Source of the DNA: an uncultured Gammaproteobacteria bacterium
GTDB lineage: Bacteria > Pseudomonadota > Gammaproteobacteria > UBA6429 > Thiohalophilaceae
Reading direction: 5' to 3'
Assembly (NCBI GenBank): GCA_937967995.1
Contig: CALBTB010000007.1
Coordinates: 124,001-188,000 of the forward strand
Length of the DNA: 64,000 nucleotides
Shown: positions 34,973 through 43,313 of the stretch, in pieces
Position numbering within the stretch: the stretch's first letter is position 1
Layout of the letters: the number at the start of each line of letters is the position of its first letter
The notes under the pieces: generated by a model
What the model was told of the DNA's origin: nothing
Databases searched by the model: none
Seen by the model: only the letters and a program-made list of their open reading frames with translations
Translations under genes and position numbers: made by a program

Positions 34973-36781
34973 TTATTGTAGCGTGGTTGCACCGCTGTTG
35001 CAGTGTAGCCCGATATTTTTTAATGACGCAGGTGGTTCGATATGACAGTCACGGCAAAGTTCAACAAAAGGTGTTGAGGCCGAAAGCTGCACGCCCGGTT
35101 CAGGCACGGCTGGCGGAGCGGTCATGGTTTCGATGAAGGCCTGTTTCCCCGGTGTGCGCCAGCCACCATCGCCATCGATATTCAGGTGCACACTGTGCAG
35201 ATGCATGCCGAGGGTTGGACTGTCAGCGTCGTGATCCTGAATATCCTGCAGGCTCTCTTCGAGCATGGCGATAAGATCACGCAGTGCCGCGCAACGTGTG
35301 TTCGGTGCTACTAACCAGTAGAACAGCAAGGTGTCACTGTAGATATTTTTGAGCAGTGGTGCCGGTTTGAAGATACGCGGTGCGGCCACACCATAACGCG
35401 TCAGCCCGGCATGGCGTTGCAGGATACCGCGCAGGCGGCGACGTCCGGAACGATCGGCGGGGTCAAACCGGCAGTGCAACAGCAACACCTGGCATGTGTT
35501 GCCCTGATCGAGGATGGTCGAAAAAATCGGATGACCATTGCGCCGAAAGGTGAGGGCGATGCTGTAGGCGCGCGCGATGAAAAAATACAGCAGCGCGGCG
35601 GTGAACGGTGCGGTCATGTCCACGAATAGCGGCGAATAATTCAGGAACAGATAGGTAACTGCAAGAAAGGCAGTCTGCATTACGGTAAACACCGGGTTGA
35701 TGATCTTGTAATCGACGTTGTAGACGAACGCGATCGCCAGTGCTGTCAATGACAGGAGCATGGCGAGCAGCGTGATCCAGCGTGGTGACTCGCGCAGGTA
35801 ATCCCCGTTCTTCAGGTTGTCGAGTGTCACCGCGAGGATCTCCAGCCCCGGATGATTTTGTGCAATCGGTGTCGGTTTGAGATCGAACAGCGACGGCGCC
35901 GTGGAGCCGATGATGACAATTTTATTGATGAACTCGTTGGCGGGGCGTTCACGTTGTTGTTTTAGCATGTCTTTGTAGACGGCATGAAACGACACTGTGT
36001 GATACGCAAGCGGCTTGCCACGCCAGTTGAGCAGAATGTCGGGTTGTGCCGGTAACGTACCACCCATTTGAGCCGCCACGTTGGCCGGCAGTGAACCAAT
36101 CTGCCAGCCGTATGCTTCGCGGTAAACATGGTATCGACGGGTAATGCCGTCGGCGTCGGAGTAGAGATTGTTGGTACCCAGTCGCGCACCGTCGAGCACA
36201 TCAAAAAGGTAGGGCACGACCATCGCCACAGTCGCCTCCGGTGAGGCATCCGGACTGGCCGCTTTCACACCCGGCAGGCGCGAAAGACGCAATTCGCTTT
36301 TTGCATCGTTTTCGGGGTTAAGCCGAATCATCGGGAAATAGGTGTTGGAATGGCGAGAGGTGACGTCACGGAAATAACGGTCGGCATCGGGGTGATAGAT
36401 ATCCGGGTCACTGAAGGTAATATCGAACACGATGGCGCGTGCCTGTTGCTGGGCGAGGCCTTCGACCATCTCGGCCATGACACTGCGTGGCCACGGCCAG
36501 CGCCCATACTCCGGTGCCATGGCAGCGAGGCTGGCTTCATCGATATCGATTAAAACGATGTCAGGGTCGGCAGGCGGCACGTTGTAGCGGTTCTGCATGA
36601 TCAGGTCATAGGCATCGTACTTCATGCCGTGCATGAGGTTGGTCATGATCGCATAGGTAAAGATGATCGCCAGCAGAACAGCGAGACCAATATAAAAGCG
36701 ATTGCCGAGTCGCTCGGAGAGCCAGGCGACCGGTAAAAGCAGCACGCGTGCCGCGCGAATAAAAAAGGTGGTGTCCGTCAT
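34973..36781 (-). CDS. CHASE2-domain transmembrane sensor without cyclase/kinase output
   Basis: 602 residues: TM1 (about 29-47), periplasmic CHASE2 domain (about 55-335; IVLIDIDEASLAAMAPEYGRWPWPRS), three further membrane helices (about 335-410) and a cytoplasmic C-terminal region of about 190 residues that I cannot assign. No adenylate cyclase, GGDEF or kinase domain is present. A single CxxCH (CRDCH) occurs near the end, in a part predicted to be cytoplasmic, so it is unlikely to bind heme c. Faces a nucleotidyltransferase gene. Confidence 0.8.
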   Translation of the reverse strand: MTDTTFFIRAARVLLLPVAWLSERLGNRFYIGLAVLLAIIFTYAIMTNLMHGMKYDAYDLIMQNRYNVPPADPDIVLIDIDEASLAAMAPEYGRWPWPRSVMAEMVEGLAQQQARAIVFDITFSDPDIYHPDADRYFRDVTSRHSNTYFPMIRLNPENDAKSELRLSRLPGVKAASPDASPEATVAMVVPYLFDVLDGARLGTNNLYSDADGITRRYHVYREAYGWQIGSLPANVAAQMGGTLPAQPDILLNWRGKPLAYHTVSFHAVYKDMLKQQRERPANEFINKIVIIGSTAPSLFDLKPTPIAQNHPGLEILAVTLDNLKNGDYLRESPRWITLLAMLLSLTALAIAFVYNVDYKIINPVFTVMQTAFLAVTYLFLNYSPLFVDMTAPFTAALLYFFIARAYSIALTFRRNGHPIFSTILDQGNTCQVLLLHCRFDPADRSGRRRLRGILQRHAGLTRYGVAAPRIFKPAPLLKNIYSDTLLFYWLVAPNTRCAALRDLIAMLEESLQDIQDHDADSPTLGMHLHSVHLNIDGDGGWRTPGKQAFIETMTAPPAVPEPGVQLSASTPFVELCRDCHIEPPASLKNIGLHCNSGATTLQ

Positions 36782-36834
36782 GTAGGGATTCTACTTTTCT
36801 ACTCTAGTGTGAATTATGTTGTTAGAATAAGCCT

Positions 36835-37344
36835 ATGTCGCTCTACATACCACTCTTCAAAGCATTAAATGACGCTGACGTGCAATATATTGTCGTTGGT
36901 GGTATTGCCACAATCCTGCATGGTTATGTGCGTGCTACCGCGGACGTTGACCTGGTCGTTGATTTACAGGTCGATGAAGCCAGCAAGGTTATTTCAGTTC
37001 TCACAGAAGAGGGTTTTAAACCCAGGATACCCGTGCAGGCGATGGAATTTGCTGATGAACAAAAACGTAATCAGTGGATTAACGAAAAAGGGATGCAGGT
37101 GTTCTCTATGTATCACCCTGATGTAAGTGGCATGTCGGTAGACTTATTTGTCCATCATCCTGTTCCATATAAAGATTTGTATGAACGGTCGGTTATTATG
37201 GATTTGGACGGAGTAAAAGTCAGGGTGTGTTCGATTGACGATCTCATTTCCATGAAACAGCAGGCCGGACGCCATAAGGATTTGGCAGATATCGAACAGT
37301 TGACTAAAATTAAAGACTATGAAAAAGACCGATCAAGTGAATGA
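36835..37344 (+). CDS. Minimal nucleotidyltransferase (DUF6036-like)
   Basis: 169 residues. The nucleotidyltransferase core VVGGIATILHGYVRATADVD has the GG and the Asp-x-Asp metal site, and a second Asp follows (SVDLF). Enzymes of this branch are often toxins or antitoxins (AbiEii/MNT-type) or modify partner proteins. Its last 26 bases overlap a tiny downstream gene. Whether it is a toxin is inferred. Confidence 0.8.
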   Translation: MSLYIPLFKALNDADVQYIVVGGIATILHGYVRATADVDLVVDLQVDEASKVISVLTEEGFKPRIPVQAMEFADEQKRNQWINEKGMQVFSMYHPDVSGMSVDLFVHHPVPYKDLYERSVIMDLDGVKVRVCSIDDLISMKQQAGRHKDLADIEQLTKIKDYEKDRSSE

Positions 37345-37498
37345 ACCACAAGCCGACTGGCCTGTGACCTTCGAGCAGAACGAAGAAGCGCAACTTCGCG
37401 ATATGCTAAAAGCGACACCTGCTCAACGCCTTGCGATGGCGGAAGAATTGATGAAGCTCGTTAATCTTGCGCATTGCTCTAAAAAGCAAAAAGATTAA
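37319..37498 (+). CDS. 59-residue partner of the nucleotidyltransferase
   Basis: A 59-codon gene, MKKTDQVNEPQADW to SKKQKD, starting inside the end of the nucleotidyltransferase gene in another frame. It is helical, with the motif TPAQRLAMAEELMKLVNLA, typical of small proteins paired with DUF6036-type nucleotidyltransferases. The overlap of 26 bases suggests coupled translation. A toxin-antitoxin role is plausible but unproven. Confidence 0.65.
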   Translation: MKKTDQVNEPQADWPVTFEQNEEAQLRDMLKATPAQRLAMAEELMKLVNLAHCSKKQKD

Positions 37499-37570
37499 AA
37501 CAAACTATTGCATCGAGTACTGCATGGGCCTGTGATATTAATAAAAAAAGCGACTGGCCTGTCATATTCA

Positions 37571-37757
37571 TTAACCACTCAGCAAAAACTGTGTTACACT
37601 CCGCGCCGAATTTACACGTTTACGACACTCTTCAGTCTGTGTCCCCTTCGCGGTCTCCCCTCAACGGCATGCCTCGATAGTAATTGTTTCCTCCTGGACT
37701 GTCTCGGGTCATAACCCGGGCAGGCGGTAACCCAAGCCCTTGAAGGGAAAAAAGAAA
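37571..37757 (+). promoter_or_regulatory. rhlE promoter and long leader
   Basis: TTAACC (37571-37576), a 17-base spacer, then TTACAC (37594-37599) fits a sigma-70 promoter. The leader would be about 150 bases and holds a hairpin CGGGT-CATA-ACCCG (37705-37718). Long leaders are common for cold-induced DEAD-box helicase genes; a regulatory role is inferred. Confidence 0.5.
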
Positions 37758-39062
37758 ATGTTATTTGATGACCTCGGTCTGTCGGCCGATTTGTTGCGTG
37801 CGATTGCCAATAAAGGCTATGCACAACCTACCCCCATTCAACAACAGGCGATTCCGGCCGTTTTGCAGGGCCAGGATTTACTGGCCGCCGCCCAGACGGG
37901 CACGGGCAAAACCGCCGGTTTTACCTTGCCGATGTTGCAGCGTTTAGCTCAGGCTCAGCCGGGTTCGGGCAAGCCGGTCGTACGCGCACTGGTGTTAACG
38001 CCGACCCGCGAACTGGCGGCGCAGGTGAGTGAGAGTATTCAAACCTATTCCAAATATATGTCGCTGAAATCGACGGTTATTTTTGGCGGGGTGAACATTA
38101 ACCCGCAGATCAGACAACTACGTAAGGGCGTGGATATCCTGGTCGCCACGCCGGGTCGACTGCTGGACCATGTTAATCAGCGTACGGTGGACCTGAGCCA
38201 GGTTGAAATCCTGGTACTGGATGAAGCGGATCGCATGCTCGACATGGGCTTTGTCCGTGACATTCGTAAAATTCTGGCTTTGCTGCCGCAACAACGTCAG
38301 ACCTTATTATTCTCCGCCACGTTTTCGGAAGAAATCAAACAGCTGGCTAAACAGTTTCTGCATCAGCCGACGGTCATTGAAGTCGCGCAGCACAATACAA
38401 CGGCAGAACGTGTTGAACAACTTGTGCATCCGGTCGATCGCGCTCGTAAGCGTGAATTGCTGTCCTGGATGATCGGCGCGAATAATTGGCAACAGGTGCT
38501 GGTCTTTACTCGCACCAAACGCGGTGCCGACAAACTTGCCCAGCAACTCGAACGTGATGGGTTGCGTGCGGCTGCAATTCATGGCGACAAGAGTCAGGGT
38601 GCACGTACGCGTGCGCTGGCTGATTTCAAATCCGGCATAGTGCGCGTACTGGTGGCGACGGACATCGCCGCGCGTGGTCTGGATATCAATCAACTGCCGC
38701 ACGTGATCAATTTTGAATTGCCGATGGTTGCGGCCGATTACGTGCATCGTATCGGGCGCACTGGTCGCGCCGGTAAGGAAGGCACGGCTATCTCACTGGT
38801 GTGCGTGGACGAACACAAACTGCTGGGCGATATTGAAAAGACCATCAAGTTTAAAATTCCGCGTGAAGTCATTGCCGGTTATGAACCGGATCAGACGATT
38901 AAACCGGAACCCGTGCAAAAGGGACGTAATCGCAAACCGCAATCAGCCGAACAGACGGCAGCAACGGGTAAACGTCGTCGTCGCAAGCGCCGCAATCAAT
39001 CAGCCGGTCAGCATTCGCCCCGTCAACAGTCAAATGGCCGGCAACGCCAGGCCGCGCGTTAA
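37758..39062 (+). CDS. rhlE: DEAD-box RNA helicase RhlE
   Basis: 434 residues. The Q motif (YAQPTPIQQQAIP), Walker A AQTGTGKT, DEAD box VLDEADRM, SAT motif and HRIGRTGR are present in order, and the C-terminus is Arg/Lys-rich (about 380-434), as in RhlE. The frame is open upstream, but the first ATG (MLFDDLGLS) with GAAGGGA ahead is the natural start. It unwinds structured RNA, for example in ribosome assembly and RNA decay at low temperature. Its stop overlaps the convergent yaiI stop by four bases. Confidence 0.93.
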   Translation: MLFDDLGLSADLLRAIANKGYAQPTPIQQQAIPAVLQGQDLLAAAQTGTGKTAGFTLPMLQRLAQAQPGSGKPVVRALVLTPTRELAAQVSESIQTYSKYMSLKSTVIFGGVNINPQIRQLRKGVDILVATPGRLLDHVNQRTVDLSQVEILVLDEADRMLDMGFVRDIRKILALLPQQRQTLLFSATFSEEIKQLAKQFLHQPTVIEVAQHNTTAERVEQLVHPVDRARKRELLSWMIGANNWQQVLVFTRTKRGADKLAQQLERDGLRAAAIHGDKSQGARTRALADFKSGIVRVLVATDIAARGLDINQLPHVINFELPMVAADYVHRIGRTGRAGKEGTAISLVCVDEHKLLGDIEKTIKFKIPREVIAGYEPDQTIKPEPVQKGRNRKPQSAEQTAATGKRRRRKRRNQSAGQHSPRQQSNGRQRQAAR

Positions 39063-39499
39063 CGGGAAATGAATCTGTCCAGGGCGTTGGCAAATTCACG
39101 GCGTTCGGTCTGACTTAACGGTGGTGGCCCGCCGGTCATGATGCCGCTGCCACGCATTTCATCCATGAAGTCGCGCATGGTGAGTTTTTGCCTGATGGTA
39201 TTCGGGTCATAAACTTCACCGCGCGGGTTCAGGGCCGCCGCGCCTTTCTCCAGCACCTCGGCGGCCAGGGGAATGTCCGCGGTAATCACCAGATCGTCCG
39301 CGGCTACCTGTTGCACGATGTAGTTATCCGCTACATCAAAACCCGGCTCGACACGTATCGATTTGATGTAAGGCGACTTCGGTGTGGACAGCGCCTGGTT
39401 GGCCACCAGTACGAGCTGGCACTGTACCCTTTCGGCGGCACGGTAGAGTATGTCCTTGATAACCTTGGGACAGGCATCGGCATCGACCCAAATCTTCAT
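39059..39499 (-). CDS. yaiI: YaiI/YqxD family protein (DUF188)
   Basis: 146 residues, full length, with the conserved start IWVDADACPKVIKDIL and the loop TADIPLAAEVL, plus TIRQKLTMRDFMDEMR. These make up a PIN-like fold; its role is unknown in bacteria. Recognisable by the whole sequence. Ends convergently with rhlE. Confidence 0.92.
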   Translation of the reverse strand: MKIWVDADACPKVIKDILYRAAERVQCQLVLVANQALSTPKSPYIKSIRVEPGFDVADNYIVQQVAADDLVITADIPLAAEVLEKGAAALNPRGEVYDPNTIRQKLTMRDFMDEMRGSGIMTGGPPPLSQTERREFANALDRFISR

Positions 39500-39554
39500 G
39501 CGTTTCCTCGATATAAATTGACTGGCGAAACATACCAGAGCCCAATGCTGGCAG

Positions 39555-39820
39555 CCATATTTGGCTCGTCCTCACATCAACCATATTAGCCGGTGCCGAA
39601 CTGAATCAGCAGGAATCCGATCGGCGTAAGAAACAGGGTGGTGGGTGGTGGCCTGTACGTTGTTAAGGTCAAACCGCAGGTCTGCGACATATTGAAAAAA
39701 GGTGGTTACCTGCAAAGGTTTGGCGCGCTTTTTGAAGAATTAAATAAAGAGATTTGTGCAACCTGTGAGCGGCGGATCTTCAATGAGTGCCAGTCGATAC
39801 CGGCAACAAGTCCCGCCTGA
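39555..39820 (+). pseudogene. Remnant of a SulP-type anion transporter STAS domain
   Basis: Two adjoining frames read like the end of a SulP transporter: ILAGAELNQQESDRRKKQGG (ending near 39648), then GGLYVVKVKPQVCDILKKGG, YLQRFG and ICATCERRIFNECQ in another frame. The change of frame lies in a G/T-rich run (about 39635-39650), and about 15 residues usually found before the Cys motif are missing. No transporter body is upstream. It is a decayed fragment, not a functional gene. Confidence 0.6.
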
Positions 39821-39834
39821 TCCGTATAAACAGG

Positions 39835-40014
39835 TTACGCGGCGTCTGCCGTTTTACAGCAGGTATTGAGCAGGTTCTTGGCGCAGCTTTCACAGCGACC
39901 GCAACAGGTGGCGACCTTTAATTCATCACGAAGATGATCAAAGGACGTAGCACCATCTTCGATGGCCTTCTGAATATCGCGATCGGTGACCGCATTACAA
40001 ACACACACATACAT
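39835..40014 (-). CDS. bfd: Bacterioferritin-associated ferredoxin
   Basis: 59 residues starting MYVCVCNAVTDRDIQKAIED. The four cysteines (CVC near the start and CCGRC near residue 41) bind a [2Fe-2S] cluster. AGGAGA lies nine bases before this ATG; an in-frame GTG three codons upstream touches the ribosome site and is unlikely. Bfd reduces ferric iron in bacterioferritin and releases it. It diverges from the two bfr genes across a region with Fur-box-like sites. Confidence 0.92.
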   Translation of the reverse strand: MYVCVCNAVTDRDIQKAIEDGATSFDHLRDELKVATCCGRCESCAKNLLNTCCKTADAA

Positions 40015-40052
40015 GGCGAACACTCTCCTGTAACAGCGGCAGGATTATAAAC

Positions 40053-40071
40053 AATAATGAGAATGATTCGC
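40053..40071. promoter_or_regulatory. Fur-box-like site in the bfd/bfr spacer
   Basis: AATAATGAGAATGATTCGC matches the 19-base Fur consensus GATAATGATAATCATTATC at 14 of 19 positions by hand count. It lies about 40 bases upstream of bfd and 145 upstream of the first bfr, consistent with iron control of bfd. Confidence 0.6.
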
Positions 40072-40105
40072 AATAAGATTCTATTATTCTGGCCAAATTC
40101 GTTAA

Positions 40106-40124
40106 ATGAGAGTAATTATCATTC
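40106..40124. promoter_or_regulatory. Second Fur-box-like site in the bfd/bfr spacer
   Basis: The sequence around ATGAGAGTAATTATCATTC, read on the minus strand, includes GAATGATAATTACTC, a good partial match to the repeated GATAAT hexamers of a Fur box. Together with the first site it makes iron regulation of this divergent region likely. Confidence 0.5.
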
Positions 40125-40213
40125 AAAAACAATAACTTAGCTTGATTTATGGGCAATTTTATCTACACTCATCACTTAATTGTCAACGTGACAAGTGATA
40201 CGGGGTGGCTGCC

Positions 40214-40681
40214 ATGAAGGGTGATCAAAAGCTAAATCAACAACTTAACCAGATTCTGAAAAACGAACTGACCGCCATAAACCAGTACTTCCTGCACGCG
40301 CGCATGTGCAAGAACTGGGGTCTCGAAGAACTCAACGAGCACGAATATAAAGCGTCCATTCAGGCCATGAAAAATGCCGATGCGCTGATCGAGCGGATTC
40401 TTTTCCTGGAAGGCCTGCCGAACCTGCAGGATCTCGGCAAGCTGTTAATTGGCGAAGATGTGGAAGAAATCCTGAACGGCGATTACCAGATGACACAGAC
40501 ACATCATAATGACATCGTTGCAGTGATCGCTGCCTGCGAAGCACAGAAGGATTACATCACGCGCGAAATACTCGAACATATCCTGAAGCACCAGGAGGAA
40601 CAGATTGACTGGCTGGAAACGCAGAAAGACCTGGTAGCCAAAATTGGGCTGGCCAATTACCTGCAGTCGTCAATGTCATAA
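40214..40681 (+). CDS. bfr: Bacterioferritin subunit, heme-binding type
   Basis: 155 residues, usual Bfr length (MKGDQKLNQQ). The heme-binding Met (SIQAMKNAD) is kept, but the ferroxidase ligands equivalent to Glu51, His54, Glu94 and His130 of E. coli Bfr are replaced (Ala, Asn, non-Glu, Gln). Glu18 (NELTAINQ) and Glu127 remain. This is the heme-carrying, non-ferroxidase subunit type. The ATG at 40214 is preferred over a GTG at 40205. It is followed by the complementary subunit gene. Confidence 0.9.
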   Translation: MKGDQKLNQQLNQILKNELTAINQYFLHARMCKNWGLEELNEHEYKASIQAMKNADALIERILFLEGLPNLQDLGKLLIGEDVEEILNGDYQMTQTHHNDIVAVIAACEAQKDYITREILEHILKHQEEQIDWLETQKDLVAKIGLANYLQSSMS

Positions 40682-40706
40682 GCGAACACTACCCGGAGGA
40701 AGCATC

Positions 40707-41177
40707 ATGAAAGGTAAAAAACCGGTAATCGATACGCTTAACAAATTATTAACCAATGAACTGTCTGCGGCTGACCAGTATTTTATTCATTCCAGAATGT
40801 ACCAGGACTGGGGCCTGGAAAAACTGTATGAACGCATCAAGCATGAAGCCGAGGAAGAACTCGAACATGCAGCGGCGTTGGTGGAGCGTATTTTATTTCT
40901 CGAAGGTATCCCCGATGTGGCCTCGCGCGAAGCATTGAACATTGGCAAAGACGTACCCTCGATGCTGAAAAGTGACCTGGCGATTGAATATGATGTGGGT
41001 AATAAATTAAAAGATGCCATCGCTTTGTGTGAACAGGAAAAGGATTACCAGACCCGGGAAATTCTTGAAAAGCTGTTAAGAGATACCGAAGAAGACCATA
41101 CTTACTGGCTGGAACAGCAACTCGGACTGATTGAAAAAACAGGATTGCCGAACTATCTTCAGACACAAATGAGCTAG
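40707..41177 (+). CDS. bfr: Bacterioferritin subunit, ferroxidase type
   Basis: 156 residues from the ATG at 40707, preceded by GGAGGA. The ferroxidase ligands Glu, His and Glu are present (NELSAADQ, ELEHAA, LAIEYD and TEEDHTYW), but the heme Met is Leu (EEELEHAA). This is the ferroxidase, non-heme partner of the upstream subunit. Two-subunit bacterioferritins of this sort are known in Neisseria and others. 25 bases separate the genes. Confidence 0.9.
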   Translation: MKGKKPVIDTLNKLLTNELSAADQYFIHSRMYQDWGLEKLYERIKHEAEEELEHAAALVERILFLEGIPDVASREALNIGKDVPSMLKSDLAIEYDVGNKLKDAIALCEQEKDYQTREILEKLLRDTEEDHTYWLEQQLGLIEKTGLPNYLQTQMS

Positions 41178-41224
41178 TATATTAATTCATTATCCGTTTA
41201 CCTTTTTGCTTGAGAGAGGCATCC

Positions 41225-41692
41225 ATGGCAACCGAGAAATCAGTCAAAGAAAAAGCGGCCCAGGTGTTGAAAGACCTGGAAAAAACCAGTGAAACAGTAC
41301 GGGCTGAGCTAACCGAGCAGTATGGAAAAATAAAGCACAAAGTCGTGGACACAACGCAGGCAATTCAGCAAAAGGTGACGAGTGAAGAAACAAAAGACCA
41401 GCTCAGGAATCTGGTTCACCAGATCGAAGAAACAAGCCAGTCGGCACGACAACGCTTCAGCGAAAAAATGGAAGACTTCGGCCAGAGGGTTTCTAATGCC
41501 ATCGAAAGTTTAAAAACACCCACCAAACCCAAAAAGAAAAAGACAGCCGGCAAGAAGGCCGCAAAAAAGAAAACTGCGAAAAAGAAAGTGGCAAAAAAGA
41601 AGGTTGCCAAGAAGAAGGCGGTCAGGAAAAAGGCCGTAAAAAAGAAAGCCGCCAGGAAAAAAACGGCCAAAAAGAAAACTGCCAGAAAATAA
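41225..41692 (+). CDS. Lysine/alanine-rich histone H1-like protein
   Basis: 155 residues from the ATG at 41225 (GAGAGG upstream). The first 95 residues form amphipathic helix/coiled coil (VLKDLEKTSETVRAELTEQY). The last 55 are almost only Lys, Ala, Thr, Val and Arg in repeats such as KKKTAKKKVAKKKV, like histone H1-like and AlgP-like tails. It likely binds DNA or RNA through the tail. Not assigned to a named gene. Confidence 0.75.
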   Translation: MATEKSVKEKAAQVLKDLEKTSETVRAELTEQYGKIKHKVVDTTQAIQQKVTSEETKDQLRNLVHQIEETSQSARQRFSEKMEDFGQRVSNAIESLKTPTKPKKKKTAGKKAAKKKTAKKKVAKKKVAKKKAVRKKAVKKKAARKKTAKKKTARK

Positions 41693-41725
41693 CCTGATAA
41701 ACAGACCGACTGGCGGGCAACTATC

Positions 41726-42661
41726 ATGAGTTTTGAACCGGTGGTGTTGTTCTTTGTGTTTGGCGTCAGCGCTGGCCTGTTGCGTTCCGACCTGAAAATT
41801 CCCGGCAGTATCTACGAAGCCCTGTCCATTTACATTCTGTTGGCCATTGGACTTAAGGGCGGTGTTGAACTTGCCAAATACCCACTTGGCGATCTTGTTG
41901 GTAGTGGCATTGTCATCGTCATGATTGGCGCGCTGATACCTTTCGTTGCTTTCCCTGTCCTTCATTACCTGGGTAAGTTGTCGCGTGCCGATTCAGCTTC
42001 CATTGCGGCGCATTACGGTTCGGTGAGTGTGGTCACCTTCTCGGTGGGTATTACTCTGCTTGGGCGCGAGGCACTGGATTTTGAAGGTTACCTGATCGTA
42101 TTTCTGGTCCTGCTGGAAATGCCGGCGCTGGTGATTGGTGTCATCCTCGCTCGTTATGGCCAGGGTGGTGTGCGCTGGGGTAAATTGTTGCATGAAGTTT
42201 TCTTTGGTAAGAGTATCTATCTTCTGGCGGGCGGACTCATCATCGGCTATATAGCCGGCCCGGAAGGTATCAAGCCACTGGACAAGGTGTTTTTTGATCT
42301 ATTCAAAGGTGTGCTGGCGTTGTTTTTGCTGGAGATGGGGCTTGTTGCGTCATCACGCATCGCCGATCTTCGTACTTATGGTGCCTTTCTCGTTGGTTTC
42401 GCGGTGTTAATGCCACTCTTTTCTGCCTTGCTGGGCACGATTACCGGCTGGATGCTGGGTTTCTCGGTGGGAGGTACTTTCCTGCTCGCCACGCTTTTTG
42501 CCAGCGCTTCCTATATTGCAGCCCCGGCTGCCATGCGCATCGCTGTACCCGAGGCCAACCCGACGTTGTCGATTGGCGCATCGCTGGGTATGACGTTTCC
42601 ATTTAATATTTTCCTGGGTCTACCTATTTACCTGTGGATGGCCCAACTGATTCATGCGTAA
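41726..42661 (+). CDS. sbtA: SbtA-type sodium-dependent bicarbonate transporter
   Basis: 311 residues, about ten membrane helices, DUF897 family. Recognisable stretches: LLAIGLKGGVELAKYP, AAHYGSVSVVTFSVG, VLLEMPALVIGVIL, LLEMGLVASSRIADLR, SASYIAAPAAMRIAVPEANP and GMTFPFNI. In cyanobacteria SbtA takes up bicarbonate with sodium for CO2 concentration. Its downstream partner is a PII-like SbtB. Function in this organism is inferred from family. Confidence 0.85.
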   Translation: MSFEPVVLFFVFGVSAGLLRSDLKIPGSIYEALSIYILLAIGLKGGVELAKYPLGDLVGSGIVIVMIGALIPFVAFPVLHYLGKLSRADSASIAAHYGSVSVVTFSVGITLLGREALDFEGYLIVFLVLLEMPALVIGVILARYGQGGVRWGKLLHEVFFGKSIYLLAGGLIIGYIAGPEGIKPLDKVFFDLFKGVLALFLLEMGLVASSRIADLRTYGAFLVGFAVLMPLFSALLGTITGWMLGFSVGGTFLLATLFASASYIAAPAAMRIAVPEANPTLSIGASLGMTFPFNIFLGLPIYLWMAQLIHA

Positions 42662-42673
42662 GGAGCTTAAATT

Positions 42674-42988
42674 ATGTCGCCCCAATCCATTTATCTTCTG
42701 ACGATCATCACAGAAGCGGTGCTGGAGAAAGACATCATTGATGCCATTATGTCGCTCGGCGCCAAAGGTTACACCATCACCGATGCACGCGGCCGCGGTA
42801 CACATGGATTGCGCAGCGGCAAGTGGAGCGTGGGTGCAAATCTGCGCATCGAAGTTGTGGGTAACAAAGATTTATGTGCTCGCATTGTTGAGCACATGCA
42901 ATCCCACTACGAAAAAAATTACGGTCTGTTGATGTATACCCACCCGGTCGAGTTACAATACCACGATGACCTGGGTAAACCACAATAA
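42674..42988 (+). CDS. sbtB: SbtB-like PII family regulator
   Basis: 104 residues, PII-like alpha/beta fold: IYLLTIITEAVLEKDIIDAI, SLGAKGYTITDARGRGTHG and MYTHPVELQ. SbtB binds SbtA in cyanobacteria and responds to adenine nucleotides. Twelve bases after sbtA. Confidence 0.85.
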   Translation: MSPQSIYLLTIITEAVLEKDIIDAIMSLGAKGYTITDARGRGTHGLRSGKWSVGANLRIEVVGNKDLCARIVEHMQSHYEKNYGLLMYTHPVELQYHDDLGKPQ

Positions 42989-43313
42989 CGACATTATTCG
43001 AAGTTAAATACACTACAGAGAGCAAACTGCCTGTTCATCCTGAGCATACGGTTCAGATTAGAGAAATCCAGAAAATACTGCAGTATTCGTTATCCCAATA
43101 TAATTTATAAGGTATGGGTAGCATATTGGTGATTCATCATCGATTACTCGTAGTCTTCTTCACAATAACCTGAACAAAATCTGCAATAGCTAAAATTTCC
43201 TGATCGAGATTCACGATACCTGTAAGTCCTTTGTAGGTAATGGTTCGTTATACTGAATCTCACGCCAAAATATTGAATAAGATAAACGTCTGTTTCCAGT
43301 CGAGGAAAATCTT
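42989..43313. other. 325-base intergenic region
   Basis: AT-rich spacer between sbtB and the long metallopeptidase gene. Only very short frames; no strong hairpin, repeat or operator was seen. It presumably holds the promoter of the downstream gene. Confidence 0.5.

Noticed and set aside
35043..35057. CxxCH heme motif in the CHASE2 protein
   Set aside because: Single motif in a region predicted to be cytoplasmic; heme c attachment needs the periplasm. Kept only as an oddity.
41416..41965. Minus-strand Phe/Ala-rich frames opposite the Lys-rich tail
   Set aside because: Complement of the AAA/AAG-rich repeats; not a membrane protein gene.
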